Below, in pieces: positions 17,652 to 27,005 of a stretch of 64,000 bases of DNA; position 1 is the first letter of the stretch, and every line of letters begins with the position of its first letter. Below the pieces are notes generated by a model. The model was not told the DNA's origin, did no database searches, and saw nothing but the letters and a program-made list of their open reading frames with translations. The position numbers and the translations under genes are program-made. Source of the DNA: Montanilutibacter psychrotolerans (GTDB lineage Bacteria; Pseudomonadota; Gammaproteobacteria; Xanthomonadales; Xanthomonadaceae); the NCBI RefSeq assembly GCF_003719825.1, contig NZ_RIBS01000005.1:310001-374000 (forward strand), given 5' to 3'.

Positions 17652-19127
17652 ATGAATTGGATCGACCTCGCATGGCCCATGCTCGCGAGCGCAAGCCTGG
17701 TTGTCGGGTTCGCGCACGTTGTGGTCTGGTTCACACGGCCCGCGCAGCGTGTGCATCTGGCATTCGCACTGGCGGCCGGCTCCATCGCGATGCTCGCGCT
17801 GCTGGAGCTCGCCGCCTACCGCACGCTGTCGCCGGGCGAAATGGCGGGCTTCATACGATGGATGCACGTGGCCATCGCGGCCATCGTGCTGTCGCTTCTG
17901 TACGTGCTGCACCACTGGTTCGGTTACGGCTCCGTGCGCATCGCGATCACTGCGGCCACGTTCCGAGTGCTGGCGTTGGCGATCGACTTCACCGTGGGCG
18001 ACAACCTCAACTTCCTTGCCGTCGAGGAGGTCGGTCGGTCCACCTGGTGGGGTGTGTCGCTATCGCATCCGATCGGCGAAGCCAATCCTTGGGTCGTCGT
18101 GGCTCAGGTCAGCAACGCGCTGGTACTGATCTACATCGGCCAGACCATCGCGCGTGCCATGCGCAAACCTGCGCCGATCCGCAACGCGGCGTTGGTCGTT
18201 GGCGGCAGCTGGTTCCTGCTGATCGGGATCATGCTGGCTTCCGCCGTCTTGATGACGCTTGGCCTGCCCAGGCCCCCACTCATCGCGGCACCCGGCTTCG
18301 TTATCGTCCTGGTCGCGACGAGCTACCGCCTGGTCAGCGAACTGGTCCGTTCCAACCGTCTGGCGATGCAGTTGCAGGAGAGCGAGCTGCGCCGCCTTCG
18401 CTCGGAGCAGGAGGTGGCGACCGAACGCGCGTGCCTGGCGCACCTGTCGCGCGTGACCATGCTTGGCGAATTGTCCGGATCGCTGGTCCACGAACTCAAC
18501 CAGCCGCTGGCCGCGATACTCAGCAATGCGCAGGCCGCACAGCGGATATTGCGCCGCGATCCTTCGGACCTTTCCGAGATCCCGGAAATCCTGTCGGACA
18601 TCATCGAGAACGACCGGCGTGCCGGCGAGGTGATCGGACGCATGCGCGGCTTCTTGAAGAAAGAGGCGCGTGAACATGCGCCGCTGGCGATCAACGAGGT
18701 GGTGCAGGATTGCATGCGGCTGATGCGGAGCGAGCTACTCGATCAACGCGTGGCGGTGTGCATGAATCTCACGCCCGGCCTGCCGTCCTGCCTTGGCGAT
18801 CGCGTCCAGCTACAGCAGGTGTTGCTCAACCTGGTCATGAATGCCTGCGATGCAATGCAGTCTTCGCCCGGTCAACGCGTCGTGCGCGTGCACACGGCGC
18901 CATCTGAGGTCGGCGTACTCACCGAAGTCGCCGACGTCGGCGACGGGATTCCGGAGGCAATGCTCGAACGCATCTTCGCGCCGTTCGAAACGACCAAGGC
19001 GACGGGAATGGGCCTGGGGCTGGCCGTATGCCGCACCATCATCCAGGCGCACGGCGGACGAATCTGGGCCGAGAACGACGCGCCGCGCGGCGCGCGCGTC
19101 TGCTTCGAACTTCCGCGGCAGGGGTAA
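17652..19127 (+). CDS. Membrane sensor histidine kinase (FixL-like kinase module)
   Basis: 491 residues. The N-terminal half has about seven hydrophobic helices (residues 5-27, 35-55, 70-92, 97-115, 143-165, 180-205, 210-228) and no large periplasmic loop, so it senses within or near the membrane. A short coiled coil (about 230-260) leads to the HisKA box SLVHELNQPLAAILSNAQAA with the phospho-accepting His near residue 280. The ATPase domain shows NLVMNACDAMQ (N box), DVGDGIPEAMLERIFAPFETTK (G1/F boxes) and GMGLGLAVCRTII (G2). The HELNQPL type pairs with FixJ/NarL-type regulators, and one follows 4 bases after the stop. Confidence 0.92.
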   Translation: MNWIDLAWPMLASASLVVGFAHVVVWFTRPAQRVHLAFALAAGSIAMLALLELAAYRTLSPGEMAGFIRWMHVAIAAIVLSLLYVLHHWFGYGSVRIAITAATFRVLALAIDFTVGDNLNFLAVEEVGRSTWWGVSLSHPIGEANPWVVVAQVSNALVLIYIGQTIARAMRKPAPIRNAALVVGGSWFLLIGIMLASAVLMTLGLPRPPLIAAPGFVIVLVATSYRLVSELVRSNRLAMQLQESELRRLRSEQEVATERACLAHLSRVTMLGELSGSLVHELNQPLAAILSNAQAAQRILRRDPSDLSEIPEILSDIIENDRRAGEVIGRMRGFLKKEAREHAPLAINEVVQDCMRLMRSELLDQRVAVCMNLTPGLPSCLGDRVQLQQVLLNLVMNACDAMQSSPGQRVVRVHTAPSEVGVLTEVADVGDGIPEAMLERIFAPFETTKATGMGLGLAVCRTIIQAHGGRIWAENDAPRGARVCFELPRQG

Positions 19128-19131
19128 GTGC

Positions 19132-19737
19132 ATGGAGCCGATCGTTTACGTGGTGGATGACAACCCAGACGTTCGCAAGGCGTTGGCCCGCCTGCTCACG
19201 AGCGATGGGTTCCAGGTGTCGCTGAACCAGTCAACGTACGAGTTCCTGGATGCCTACAACCCGGAGGTTCCGGGTTGCATCGTGCTCGACGTCGCCATGC
19301 CGGGCATGACCGGGCTGGAATTGCAGGCGCAGTTGCTGGCGCGTGGCGTGGACTGTCCGGTGGTCTTCCTCACCGGCCGCGGCGACATCCCCAGCAGTGT
19401 GCGTGCGATGAAGGCCGGCGCGGTGGACTTCCTGACCAAGCCGGTCGACGCCGACACGCTGCTGGATGCAGTGAAGCGTGGCGTGGCCCGGTCTTGCGCC
19501 GCACATCGGACCGCCGTGGAGCGCCAGGACGCGCAGGCCCTGCTGGACACGCTTACGCCACGGGAGCGCGAGGTCGTTCCCTACTTGCTCACGGGACGGC
19601 TGAACAAGCAGATCGCCGCGGATCTTGGCGTGGCGGAGAAAACCATCAAGGTCCATCGATCCCGCGTCATGCACAAGCTGGGCGTGCGCACGCCAGTGGA
19701 GCTACTCACTTTCCTGGAGCGGGCCGGTCACCGCTAG
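19132..19737 (+). CDS. FixJ-type response regulator (REC plus LuxR-family HTH)
   Basis: 201 residues. REC domain: VVDDNPD, phosphoacceptor Asp53 in IVLDVAMPG, VFLTGRGDIPSSVRAMKAGA and Lys in FLTKPVD, all typical of FixJ/TodT regulators. C-terminal LuxR-type DNA-binding domain from about 135: LTPREREVVPYLLTGRLNKQIAADLGVAEKTIKVHRSRVMHKLGV, with a complete helix-turn-helix. It starts 4 bases after the kinase gene, so the two form a two-component pair. Targets are not visible here; the divergent efflux operon is a reasonable guess. Confidence 0.92.
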   Translation: MEPIVYVVDDNPDVRKALARLLTSDGFQVSLNQSTYEFLDAYNPEVPGCIVLDVAMPGMTGLELQAQLLARGVDCPVVFLTGRGDIPSSVRAMKAGAVDFLTKPVDADTLLDAVKRGVARSCAAHRTAVERQDAQALLDTLTPREREVVPYLLTGRLNKQIAADLGVAEKTIKVHRSRVMHKLGVRTPVELLTFLERAGHR

Positions 19738-19902
19738 GCACCGTGGCTTGGCCGTCAAACGGCGATGGGCGCGCGTGCCGACTTCGCCGCCGGAACCCAT
19801 GTCCTGGGTCGCCTGACGATCCCGCTCGCGTCGCGATTGAACAGGCCGTTTGCGGGGCAATGGCGCCGGAAATGCCAGCACCCTGCCCCATGAATTCAGC
19901 GA

Positions 19903-22900
19903 TCAGGCTCGCGCAGGCTCCTGCGCGCTGCCGTCTTGTGGAAGTCGGCCCCTGAAACGCCGGATCAATCGGTCCTCGACATCGTCGATCAGCGTGAACG
20001 CAGCAGGCACCACCACCAGGCTCAGCACGGTCGAGGAGATCAGGCCGCCGATGACTGCGATCGCCATCGGCGCGCGGAAGCTTGAATCGACAGCGAATCC
20101 CAGCGCGATCGGCAGCATCCCGGCACCCATCGCGAGCGTGGTCATGAGCACGGGGCGCGCGCGCTTGTGGCAGGCGTCCAGCAGTGCCTCGTGTCGGGTC
20201 ATGCCGAGTTTCTGCTGCGCGATCACGGCGTAATCGACCAGCAGGATCGAGTTCTTCACTGCGATGCCGATCAGCATGATCAGGCCGATCAGGACCGGCA
20301 GCGAAATGTCGGTCCCTGTGACCATGAGCGCCGCGACCGCGCCGGTTACCGCCAACGGTACGGCGACCAGGATGGTGACGGGTTGGCTGGCGTGGTTGAA
20401 CAGCAGCACCAGGACCGCGTAAACGCAGAAGATGCCGGTGAACATCGCAACGACGAAGCCGACCATCATCTCGACGAAGATCTTTGAATTGCCAACCGGC
20501 TGCAGCGCCACGCCCGGCGGAAGATTTCGCAGTTCTTCGAGCGCATTGATATGTTCCTCGGCCTCGCCGAGCGGGCGGCCGTTGAGATCGACAGTGATGG
20601 TGACGTTGCGCTTGCGACCGAAACGATCAATCTGCGACGGGCCGCTGCCAGTGCTGATGTTCGCCACCGCCGACAACGGCACCGCGTCCCCCGATGCGGT
20701 AGGCACTCTGAGCTGCGCCAGCAACTCCGGATCGGACAGCGCGCCGCCGGCAAGCTGGACACGGATCGGCACCTGCCGCTCGGGCAAATTTAGCTTGGCA
20801 AGGAATTGCTCATAGTCGCCGCGCGTGGCGACGCGCGCAGCGGCGGCGATGTCCGCGGTGGAGACGCCCAGATCGGCGGCACGCGCGGAGTCCGGTCGCA
20901 CGATGATTTCCGGACGCACCAATGCAGACGTAGAGCTGACCGCACCCAAGCCCGGCATCTGCCGAATCGCGCGCTCGACGTCGCGCGAAGCCTGGGACAG
21001 TTTCGTCGCGTCATCGCCCGCGAGCACCAGTTGCAGAGCGCGCCCCGGTTCGCCACCTTGGAAACTGATGCGCACGCCGGGCAAGTCTTGCAGGCGATCG
21101 CGCAAGTCGGCTTCGAGCAATTGCTGGTTGCGCCCGCGCCCGCTGCGCCACTTCACCATGAGCGTCGCTTTGCGTACCTCATCGGCCCCTGCCCCGCCCT
21201 CGCCATCCAGGCCGCCGGTTCCGGCCGTGACGAAGACGTGCTCCGTCTCGGACATCGCGGCAATGCGCCGTCGCGCGTCCTCGGCCACCGACCGCGTGGT
21301 GCGCAGCGGCGTCCCGGGCGGGAGTTCTAACAGGACGCTGCTGTGATCGCCGTCGCTGGCCGGGATGAACGTGGTCTCCAGAAATGGCATGGCGGCGATC
21401 GATCCGAGAAACAGCGTCGCCGACAGCAGCAAGGTCTTGCCGCGGTGGCGCAGTGCGCGATCGGCCCAGCGCAGGTACCACTGCATCAACTTGGAATCAC
21501 CTACTTTGTGAGGCGACGCCTTCAGCATGAAAGCAGCCATCATCGGAGTGATCAGCCGCGCCACCAGCAGGGAGAACATCACCGCGGTCGCCGCTGTCCA
21601 GCCGAACTCCTTGAAGAACTTTCCCGGAATGCCGGGCATGAACGCCACCGGGATAAACACCGCGGCCAGGGTGCATGAAGTGGCGATCACCGCGAGCCCG
21701 ATCTCGTCGGCGGCTTCGATCGCTGCGACCTTCGGCGTCTTTCCCATGCGCAGGTGGCGATCGATGTTCTCGACCTCGACGATCGCATCGTCAACCAGGA
21801 TGCCCACCACCACCGCCAGCGCCAGCAGCGAGACGACATTGAGGCTGAAGCCGAACCAGTGCATCGCCGCGAAGGTGGGAATGATCGACAGCGGTAGTGC
21901 GACCGCCGCAATGAGGGTGGCGCGCCAGTCGCGCAGGAACCACCACACCACCAGCGTCGCCAGTAGCGCGCCTTCCCACAGCATCGTCATGGAGGATTCG
22001 TAGGACGCCTCGACTTCGGGCGTGGTGGACGCAGCCTCGACAAACTTCAGGCGCGGCTGCCCGTGCGCGAGCGCTTCGATCTCGGCTCGTACCGCCTTAC
22101 CTATATCGACCTCGCTGGAACCAATCGTGCGCTGGACGGCAAAGCCGATCGCCGGCCTGCCGTCGAGGCTGGCGATCTGGGTAACTTCCGCATCGCCGTC
22201 GCGCACGTCGGCAATGGTCGACAGCCGCACTTGCCGGCCATCGGGAGTGAAGATCGTGAAGTCGGCGAGATCCGACAGCTCGTCTACCGTGCCCACTGTC
22301 CGCACCGCCTGCTCGCCTCCACCGACTGTCGTTCGACCGCCAGGCTGCTCCTGCTGAATGCTTGCGAGTTGCTGCGACAACGTCGCGGGGCTGACGCCCA
22401 GGGCCTGCAAGGCCTCCGGCCTCAGATCCACGCGCACTTCCCGATTGACGCCGCCGATGCGCCTTACCCCGCCGACGCCAGCCAGGCCGAACAAACGTTT
22501 GCTCACCGTGTCGTCGATGTACCAGCTCAGTTCCTCGTCGCTCCAGCCTTCCGTTGCGATGGCGAAGGTGACGACATCACCGCCCTCGACATTCTCCAGA
22601 GACACGATGGGCGCTTCGATCTCCTTGGGCAGGTCTGCGCGTATGCGATCGACGGCGTCGCGTACTTCGTCCTTGGCGACGTTGCCATCGCGCTCGAGCG
22701 CGAACCTGAGATGGGTAACCGAGACACCTTCGTTCACCGTGGACCGCATCTCGTCGATGTGGGGCACGCTGGCCAGGGCGTCCTCGATCTTGCGGGTGAC
22801 CTGCGTCTCCAACGTGCTTGGCGACGCGCCGGGCAGGCTTACGGTCACGACTACCGTGGGCACGCTGATGTCCGGAAATTCGGAGATCGCGAGCTTTAGA

Positions 22901-22986
22901 AATCCGAACAGGCCCGCCGCAGACAACAGGATGAACACCAGGATCGCGGGAAGCGGCCGGTGGATCGACCAGGAAGATCCGTTCAT
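19903..22986 (-). CDS. RND-family efflux pump, inner-membrane transporter (AcrB/HAE1-like)
   Basis: 1027 residues, the usual RND length, with 12 predicted membrane helices and two large periplasmic loops. It begins MNGSSWSIHRPLPAILVFILL, has the SEFPDISVPTVVVTVSLPGASP start of the first loop, and GILVDDAIVEVENIDRHLRMG in helix 4 with the paired Asp residues that carry protons. It starts 1 base after the stop of the adaptor gene and is the last gene of the NRPS operon, so it probably exports the peptide or protects the producer. There is no outer-membrane channel gene in the operon; the NodT-type protein at 13818-15266 or TolC would have to serve. The 165-base spacer behind it separates it from the convergent FixJ-like gene. 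Confidence 0.93.
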   Translation of the reverse strand: MNGSSWSIHRPLPAILVFILLSAAGLFGFLKLAISEFPDISVPTVVVTVSLPGASPSTLETQVTRKIEDALASVPHIDEMRSTVNEGVSVTHLRFALERDGNVAKDEVRDAVDRIRADLPKEIEAPIVSLENVEGGDVVTFAIATEGWSDEELSWYIDDTVSKRLFGLAGVGGVRRIGGVNREVRVDLRPEALQALGVSPATLSQQLASIQQEQPGGRTTVGGGEQAVRTVGTVDELSDLADFTIFTPDGRQVRLSTIADVRDGDAEVTQIASLDGRPAIGFAVQRTIGSSEVDIGKAVRAEIEALAHGQPRLKFVEAASTTPEVEASYESSMTMLWEGALLATLVVWWFLRDWRATLIAAVALPLSIIPTFAAMHWFGFSLNVVSLLALAVVVGILVDDAIVEVENIDRHLRMGKTPKVAAIEAADEIGLAVIATSCTLAAVFIPVAFMPGIPGKFFKEFGWTAATAVMFSLLVARLITPMMAAFMLKASPHKVGDSKLMQWYLRWADRALRHRGKTLLLSATLFLGSIAAMPFLETTFIPASDGDHSSVLLELPPGTPLRTTRSVAEDARRRIAAMSETEHVFVTAGTGGLDGEGGAGADEVRKATLMVKWRSGRGRNQQLLEADLRDRLQDLPGVRISFQGGEPGRALQLVLAGDDATKLSQASRDVERAIRQMPGLGAVSSTSALVRPEIIVRPDSARAADLGVSTADIAAAARVATRGDYEQFLAKLNLPERQVPIRVQLAGGALSDPELLAQLRVPTASGDAVPLSAVANISTGSGPSQIDRFGRKRNVTITVDLNGRPLGEAEEHINALEELRNLPPGVALQPVGNSKIFVEMMVGFVVAMFTGIFCVYAVLVLLFNHASQPVTILVAVPLAVTGAVAALMVTGTDISLPVLIGLIMLIGIAVKNSILLVDYAVIAQQKLGMTRHEALLDACHKRARPVLMTTLAMGAGMLPIALGFAVDSSFRAPMAIAVIGGLISSTVLSLVVVPAAFTLIDDVEDRLIRRFRGRLPQDGSAQEPARA

Positions 22987-22987
22987 G

Positions 22988-24175
22988 TCATCTCGCCGCC
23001 GAGCTCGATATCGCCTGCCCGCCGCCGCGGGACTTGGGTGTGGTCACACGTACGAGGTCACCGTCACCCAGGAAGCCGCCACCACGGGCGACTACCCGTT
23101 CGTCGGCGCGCAGTCCTTCGCGAACGTGGACGTAGGTGCCGGCGGTGACTGCGGTCTGGATGAGTCGCTCGCGCGCACGGTTCTGGTCGTCGACGACGTA
23201 GGCATAGGCGCGGCCGTCGCGGCGGACCACCGCGTCGAACGGGATCACCAGACCTTGTTCGTTGCCCAGCACGATGACTCCGGAAGTGAACATGCCGGCC
23301 CGCAGTGGGCCGGGCTGGGGCAGGTCGGCGTAGATCAGTCCGGTCCTGCGTCGCTCGTTGAGCGCAGGCGAGACTTGGCGCACGCGGCCTTCGACGGTCG
23401 CGCCGTCCGGGCCGGCCAGGCGTATGAGCATTCCGGGCGTCACTCGCGTCAGGTCGGCCTCCGCCAGCTCAGCCCGCCATTCAAGCCGGCGGTCGCGGAT
23501 CAGCCTCAGCAGTTCGCCCGTCGCGCCGGCGACCTGTCCTGGATGCACGCTGCGCGCGGAGACGACGCCATCTTGTGGTGACCGTACTTCGGTGAAGTCG
23601 AGTTCCACGCGTGCCGCTTCGAGTGCCGATCGCACGGTGCGCAGTTGCGCCTCCGCGTTGATGGCTTCCGCTTCGGCTTGGTCGGCATCCTGCTGCGAGA
23701 TGAAATGCTGTGTGGCGAGCTCGCGGGTGCGTTTGGCCCGCTTGGCCGCAACCGCGGCATTGGCTTGGGCCTGGGCCAGCGCGGCTTCGGATTGGGCGGC
23801 CTTCGCGCGCAATGTGCGTGCGTCGAGACGGACCAGCACGTCGCCGCGCCGCACCGTATCGCCGACTTCCACCGATACTTCGGTGACGCGCAGGCCGGAC
23901 ACTTCCACACCCACTGCAATTTCCTCCCAGGCCGCGATCGCGCCGGAGGCATTGACCTGGCGCGCCAGCACCTGCATGCGCGGCGTGACAGTTTCGACGG
24001 TGAGGCTGGGCGTGGTAGCCGGTGCAGACACGGTCTTGCCCTGCTCGCTGCAGGCGCTCAGATTGACCAAGACCGTGATGCAGATGACCCAACCCGGCTC
24101 GCGTAGACGCCTCCAGAGTTCGTTGCGACAGCTGGATCGCTGTGCGGCATGTCGCAACGCCTTTGCGATCTTCAT
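22988..24175 (-). CDS. RND efflux adaptor (membrane fusion lipoprotein)
   Basis: 395 residues from ATG 24175, whose ATGA overlaps the stop of the TauD/SyrP-type gene. A basic N-terminal stretch of about 30 residues precedes a lipoprotein signal ending NLSACSEQG, so the mature protein is probably anchored through that Cys. Adaptor features follow: the first lipoyl half (EEIAVGVEVSGLRVTEVSVEVGDTVRRGDVLVRLD), a helical hairpin rich in Ala (about 105-190, AQSEAALAQAQANAAVAAKRAKRTRE), the second lipoyl half (RSPQDGVVSARSVHPGQVAG) and a beta-barrel (LRAGMFTSGVIVLGNEQGLVIP). It links the RND pump encoded next to an outer-membrane channel. Confidence 0.92.
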   Translation of the reverse strand: MKIAKALRHAAQRSSCRNELWRRLREPGWVICITVLVNLSACSEQGKTVSAPATTPSLTVETVTPRMQVLARQVNASGAIAAWEEIAVGVEVSGLRVTEVSVEVGDTVRRGDVLVRLDARTLRAKAAQSEAALAQAQANAAVAAKRAKRTRELATQHFISQQDADQAEAEAINAEAQLRTVRSALEAARVELDFTEVRSPQDGVVSARSVHPGQVAGATGELLRLIRDRRLEWRAELAEADLTRVTPGMLIRLAGPDGATVEGRVRQVSPALNERRRTGLIYADLPQPGPLRAGMFTSGVIVLGNEQGLVIPFDAVVRRDGRAYAYVVDDQNRARERLIQTAVTAGTYVHVREGLRADERVVARGGGFLGDGDLVRVTTPKSRGGGQAISSSAAR

Positions 24176-25134
24176 GCGCGCCCGTGCATTTTGGCCATGC
24201 CGACCAGGATCTTGCGTGCACCCGAATAGGGTTGCCGGCCGTGGGTATACAACATGTTGTCCAACAGGACGATGTCGTCTTTCTGCCAGTCGAAATGAAA
24301 TTTCACTTCGTCGTAGGCGGCACGGATGCGGTCGAGATCTTCGACGTCGATGGGGGTGCCATCGCCGAAGTACACGTTCCGCGGAAGATCCTCCACCCGG
24401 TACACCGACAGCATGTCGCGGGCGACCTGCTCCGCCAGGCCGGAGACGTGAAACAGATGGGCCTGGTTGAACCAGATCTTCTCGCCGGTTACCGGATGAA
24501 CTGCCGTGGCCGGGGTGATCTGCTTGGTGCGAAGTCCGTTGTTCTCGGTCCATTCGAACGAGATGTTGTTGCTTTCGCAGAAGGCTTCGACTTGCTGCTT
24601 GTCATCGGTCTGGAACACCTCGCTCCAGGGAAGATCGACGTTGCCGTAGTTGCGCACGTACTGCAGCTGTTTGGTTTCGAACTTCTCGACGATCTCGGGC
24701 GGGATCCGGGCCAGCACCGCGCGGCTATCGGCCAGCGGAGTGGCGCCGCCCATGCCCGCTGCCGGAGGAATCATGCAGAAGAAGCCGATATGCATGGCCC
24801 ACACGTTTGCATAGGAGGATTCGTTGTGCTGGGGAATGGTCTCGCTGGGGTGATACTCCGTCGCGGTGTAGACATTTCCGCCGAGCTTGGTGCGAGGCGT
24901 GGAGCGGTAGGTGTACTCGGCCAGGTCTTCGCCGAACAGTTCTTGGAGAAACTGGCCGAACTGCTTGGTGCCGTGGAAGCGCAGGCCGCGAATCAGCAAC
25001 GCGCCGTGCTCGTGCAGGATGGTCTTGACCGACTCCCTGTTCTGACTTGCCCAGCTCAGCGCCTGGGTAAGCGGCTGGACGTTGAAGCGAATTTTGCGCC
25101 CCGCCACTTCCTGAAGCTCATTGCGCATGCTCAT
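24172..25134 (-). CDS. TauD/SyrP-type Fe(II)/2-oxoglutarate dioxygenase, probable NRPS beta-hydroxylase
   Basis: 320 residues from ATG 25134 (MSMRNELQEV) with GAGAG seven bases upstream. The iron-binding facial triad is visible as PQHNESSY (His and Glu of HxE, about residue 113) and the distal His in LYTHGRQPYSGARKI, where the Arg binds 2-oxoglutarate. The HxE form, the YANVWAMHIGFFCMIPP block and the length match the clavaminate-synthase/SyrP/AsnO subgroup, whose members hydroxylate the beta carbon of Asp, Asn or Arg, free or bound to a carrier domain. Two Asn-selecting modules in the NRPS make Asn the likeliest substrate. It lies 92 bases after the ABC gene and overlaps the adaptor gene. 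Confidence 0.88.
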   Translation of the reverse strand: MSMRNELQEVAGRKIRFNVQPLTQALSWASQNRESVKTILHEHGALLIRGLRFHGTKQFGQFLQELFGEDLAEYTYRSTPRTKLGGNVYTATEYHPSETIPQHNESSYANVWAMHIGFFCMIPPAAGMGGATPLADSRAVLARIPPEIVEKFETKQLQYVRNYGNVDLPWSEVFQTDDKQQVEAFCESNNISFEWTENNGLRTKQITPATAVHPVTGEKIWFNQAHLFHVSGLAEQVARDMLSVYRVEDLPRNVYFGDGTPIDVEDLDRIRAAYDEVKFHFDWQKDDIVLLDNMLYTHGRQPYSGARKILVGMAKMHGRA

Positions 25135-25226
25135 GGAGATTCTCTCGTGTAGAAGTATCAAGAAGCGTTCCGTTGTTTCAGGTCGACCACACACCGGTGT
25201 GCGTGGCCGCCGCTGCTGGGCGCGCA

Positions 25227-27005
25227 TCAACCTGCATCTGCTTCGAGCAGCGGCTCCTCCACTGCCTCGCGGACCGGTTCGCGGAACTGCCGTGAAACCA
25301 GACGCGCGTAGTGGGAATGCGTGGTCAGCAGCTCATCGTGGCTGCCTGAGCCCGAGATGCGTCCACGATCGAGGAAGTAGATCCGGTCGGCATGGATGAC
25401 CGTGGACAGGCGATGCGCGACGACGATGTTGGTGCGCCCCTGCATCAGGGACTCCAGCGCCAGCTTGACCTGATGTTCGGTCTCGCTATCCAGGCTCGAC
25501 GTGGCTTCGTCCAGTATCAGAATGTCGGGATTGCGCAGGAACATCCGGGCGATGGCGATACGCTGCCGCTGCCCTCCTGAAAGGTTTGCGCCCTGCTCGC
25601 TCAGAATGGTGTCCAACCCCTGCGGCATCTGCTCGATGAACGCCAACGCTCCAGCTTTCTCGGCGGCCATGTTCACCATGTCGTCGGGAAAATCGTCGCT
25701 GAGTCCGTAGAGGATGTTGTCGCGCACAGTGCCCGGCATGATCGGCGCGCTTTGTGCCACGTAGCCGATGCGCTCCCGCCACGCGGCCAGTGCGAAGTCA
25801 CCGATCGACTTGCCGTCGTAGAGGATGCTGCCGTCGGTCGGCGCGTAGAACCGCTCGATCAGCGACAGGACGGTGGTCTTGCCATTGCCGCTGGCACCGA
25901 CCAGCGCGCTGGTCGTTCCCGGTTGGAACACTAGGTTGATCTCGTGCAGCACCTTGGATTCGCGTCCGGGATAGCTGAAAGACACGTTGCGGAACTCCAG
26001 CGTCCCGTGGCTGCTGGCCACGGCTTCGCCCCCGGTGGATTCTTCCGTACCCTGAAGCAGCCCGGCGATGCGCGTGGAAGCGCCCCTGGCCTTCTGCAGT
26101 TCCTCCAGGAACGTCGTCAGCTGGATCAGCGGCACGGCGACATTGAAGATGTAGAGAATGAACGCCGTGAGCGTGCCGATGCTGATACTGCCGTTGCTCA
26201 CCCGCGAACTGCCATAGATCAGAACGACCAGGATCGCCGCGGTCAGCGACAGGCTGATCAGTGGTCCGAGCACCGCGCTGATCTTCGCCACCTGGATGCC
26301 GAGGTTGCGTATGTCCTGGATCTCCAGCCGGCTGCGCTCGCGTTCGCGCGATTCGGCCGTGAACGCCTTCACCAGACGGATCTCGGAGAGGACATGGGTC
26401 AAGATGCCGCCCAGCTTCGCGGTGCGGTCCTGGGTGCTGAGTGCCAACTTTTCCAGGAACGCCACCAGGGGCAGCACCACGCCGAAGGCCAGCACGATGC
26501 AGCCGAGAACCGTCAGCGTGAGCCAGGTATCCAGAAACATCAGCACGGTGATGGAACCCACCAGCACCAGCACGCCGCTCAGCAGGTTGATCGCCTGCCG
26601 AGTCGCCAGTTCCGAGATCGACTGGCAGTCGTTGAGAACGCGACTGACTCGCTCGCCGGTGCTTTCCTGGTCGAATGACGCCACGGGCAGTCTGAGCAGC
26701 TTGTCGATCAACAAGGTGCGCAAGGCGGCGATCAGATCGTAGCCGACGCGGCTCAACAGGTAGGCCGACAACGCCGAAGCGACCGCCCCGGCGAGCATGA
26801 CCACTGCCAGCAGCGTGATGCTGGAAGTATCGACGGCACCCTTTGCAAGTTCGTCGACCAGTTGCTTGGTCAGTACCGGAAAGGCCAGCGTACCGGCGAC
26901 GGACACCAGGCTCATGGCAGCTGCGGTCGAGAGCAGCACGCCGGACGGCTTGGCCAGGCGCAGCAGCCGCCACAACGAGCCCAGGGACGAACGGGGGGCG
27001 TTCAA
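25227..27005 (-). CDS. ABC exporter with fused membrane and ATPase domains
   Basis: 592 residues. The start is inferred as TTG 27005, overlapping the TGA of the preceding gene (TTGA) and placing MNAPRSSLGSLWRLLRLAKPS before the first helix; an internal ATG is about 35 codons further on. Six membrane helices fill about 20-310. The ATPase has Walker A GASGNGKTT (about 375-383), Q-loop YVAQSAPIMPGTVRDNI, signature LSGGQRQR (about 477), Walker B ILILDEATSSLDSE and H-loop VVAHRLSTV. This is the homodimeric BmrA/MsbA-like type, commonly found with NRPS clusters as exporter or self-protection. It sits between the two hydroxylase genes. Confidence 0.93.
   Translation of the reverse strand: MNAPRSSLGSLWRLLRLAKPSGVLLSTAAAMSLVSVAGTLAFPVLTKQLVDELAKGAVDTSSITLLAVVMLAGAVASALSAYLLSRVGYDLIAALRTLLIDKLLRLPVASFDQESTGERVSRVLNDCQSISELATRQAINLLSGVLVLVGSITVLMFLDTWLTLTVLGCIVLAFGVVLPLVAFLEKLALSTQDRTAKLGGILTHVLSEIRLVKAFTAESRERERSRLEIQDIRNLGIQVAKISAVLGPLISLSLTAAILVVLIYGSSRVSNGSISIGTLTAFILYIFNVAVPLIQLTTFLEELQKARGASTRIAGLLQGTEESTGGEAVASSHGTLEFRNVSFSYPGRESKVLHEINLVFQPGTTSALVGASGNGKTTVLSLIERFYAPTDGSILYDGKSIGDFALAAWRERIGYVAQSAPIMPGTVRDNILYGLSDDFPDDMVNMAAEKAGALAFIEQMPQGLDTILSEQGANLSGGQRQRIAIARMFLRNPDILILDEATSSLDSETEHQVKLALESLMQGRTNIVVAHRLSTVIHADRIYFLDRGRISGSGSHDELLTTHSHYARLVSRQFREPVREAVEEPLLEADAG

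Noticed and set aside
22988-24553. A longer start for the RND adaptor
   Set aside because: The extra 125 residues are an out-of-frame reading of the TauD/SyrP-type gene; the ATGA overlap at 24172-24175 marks the real start.
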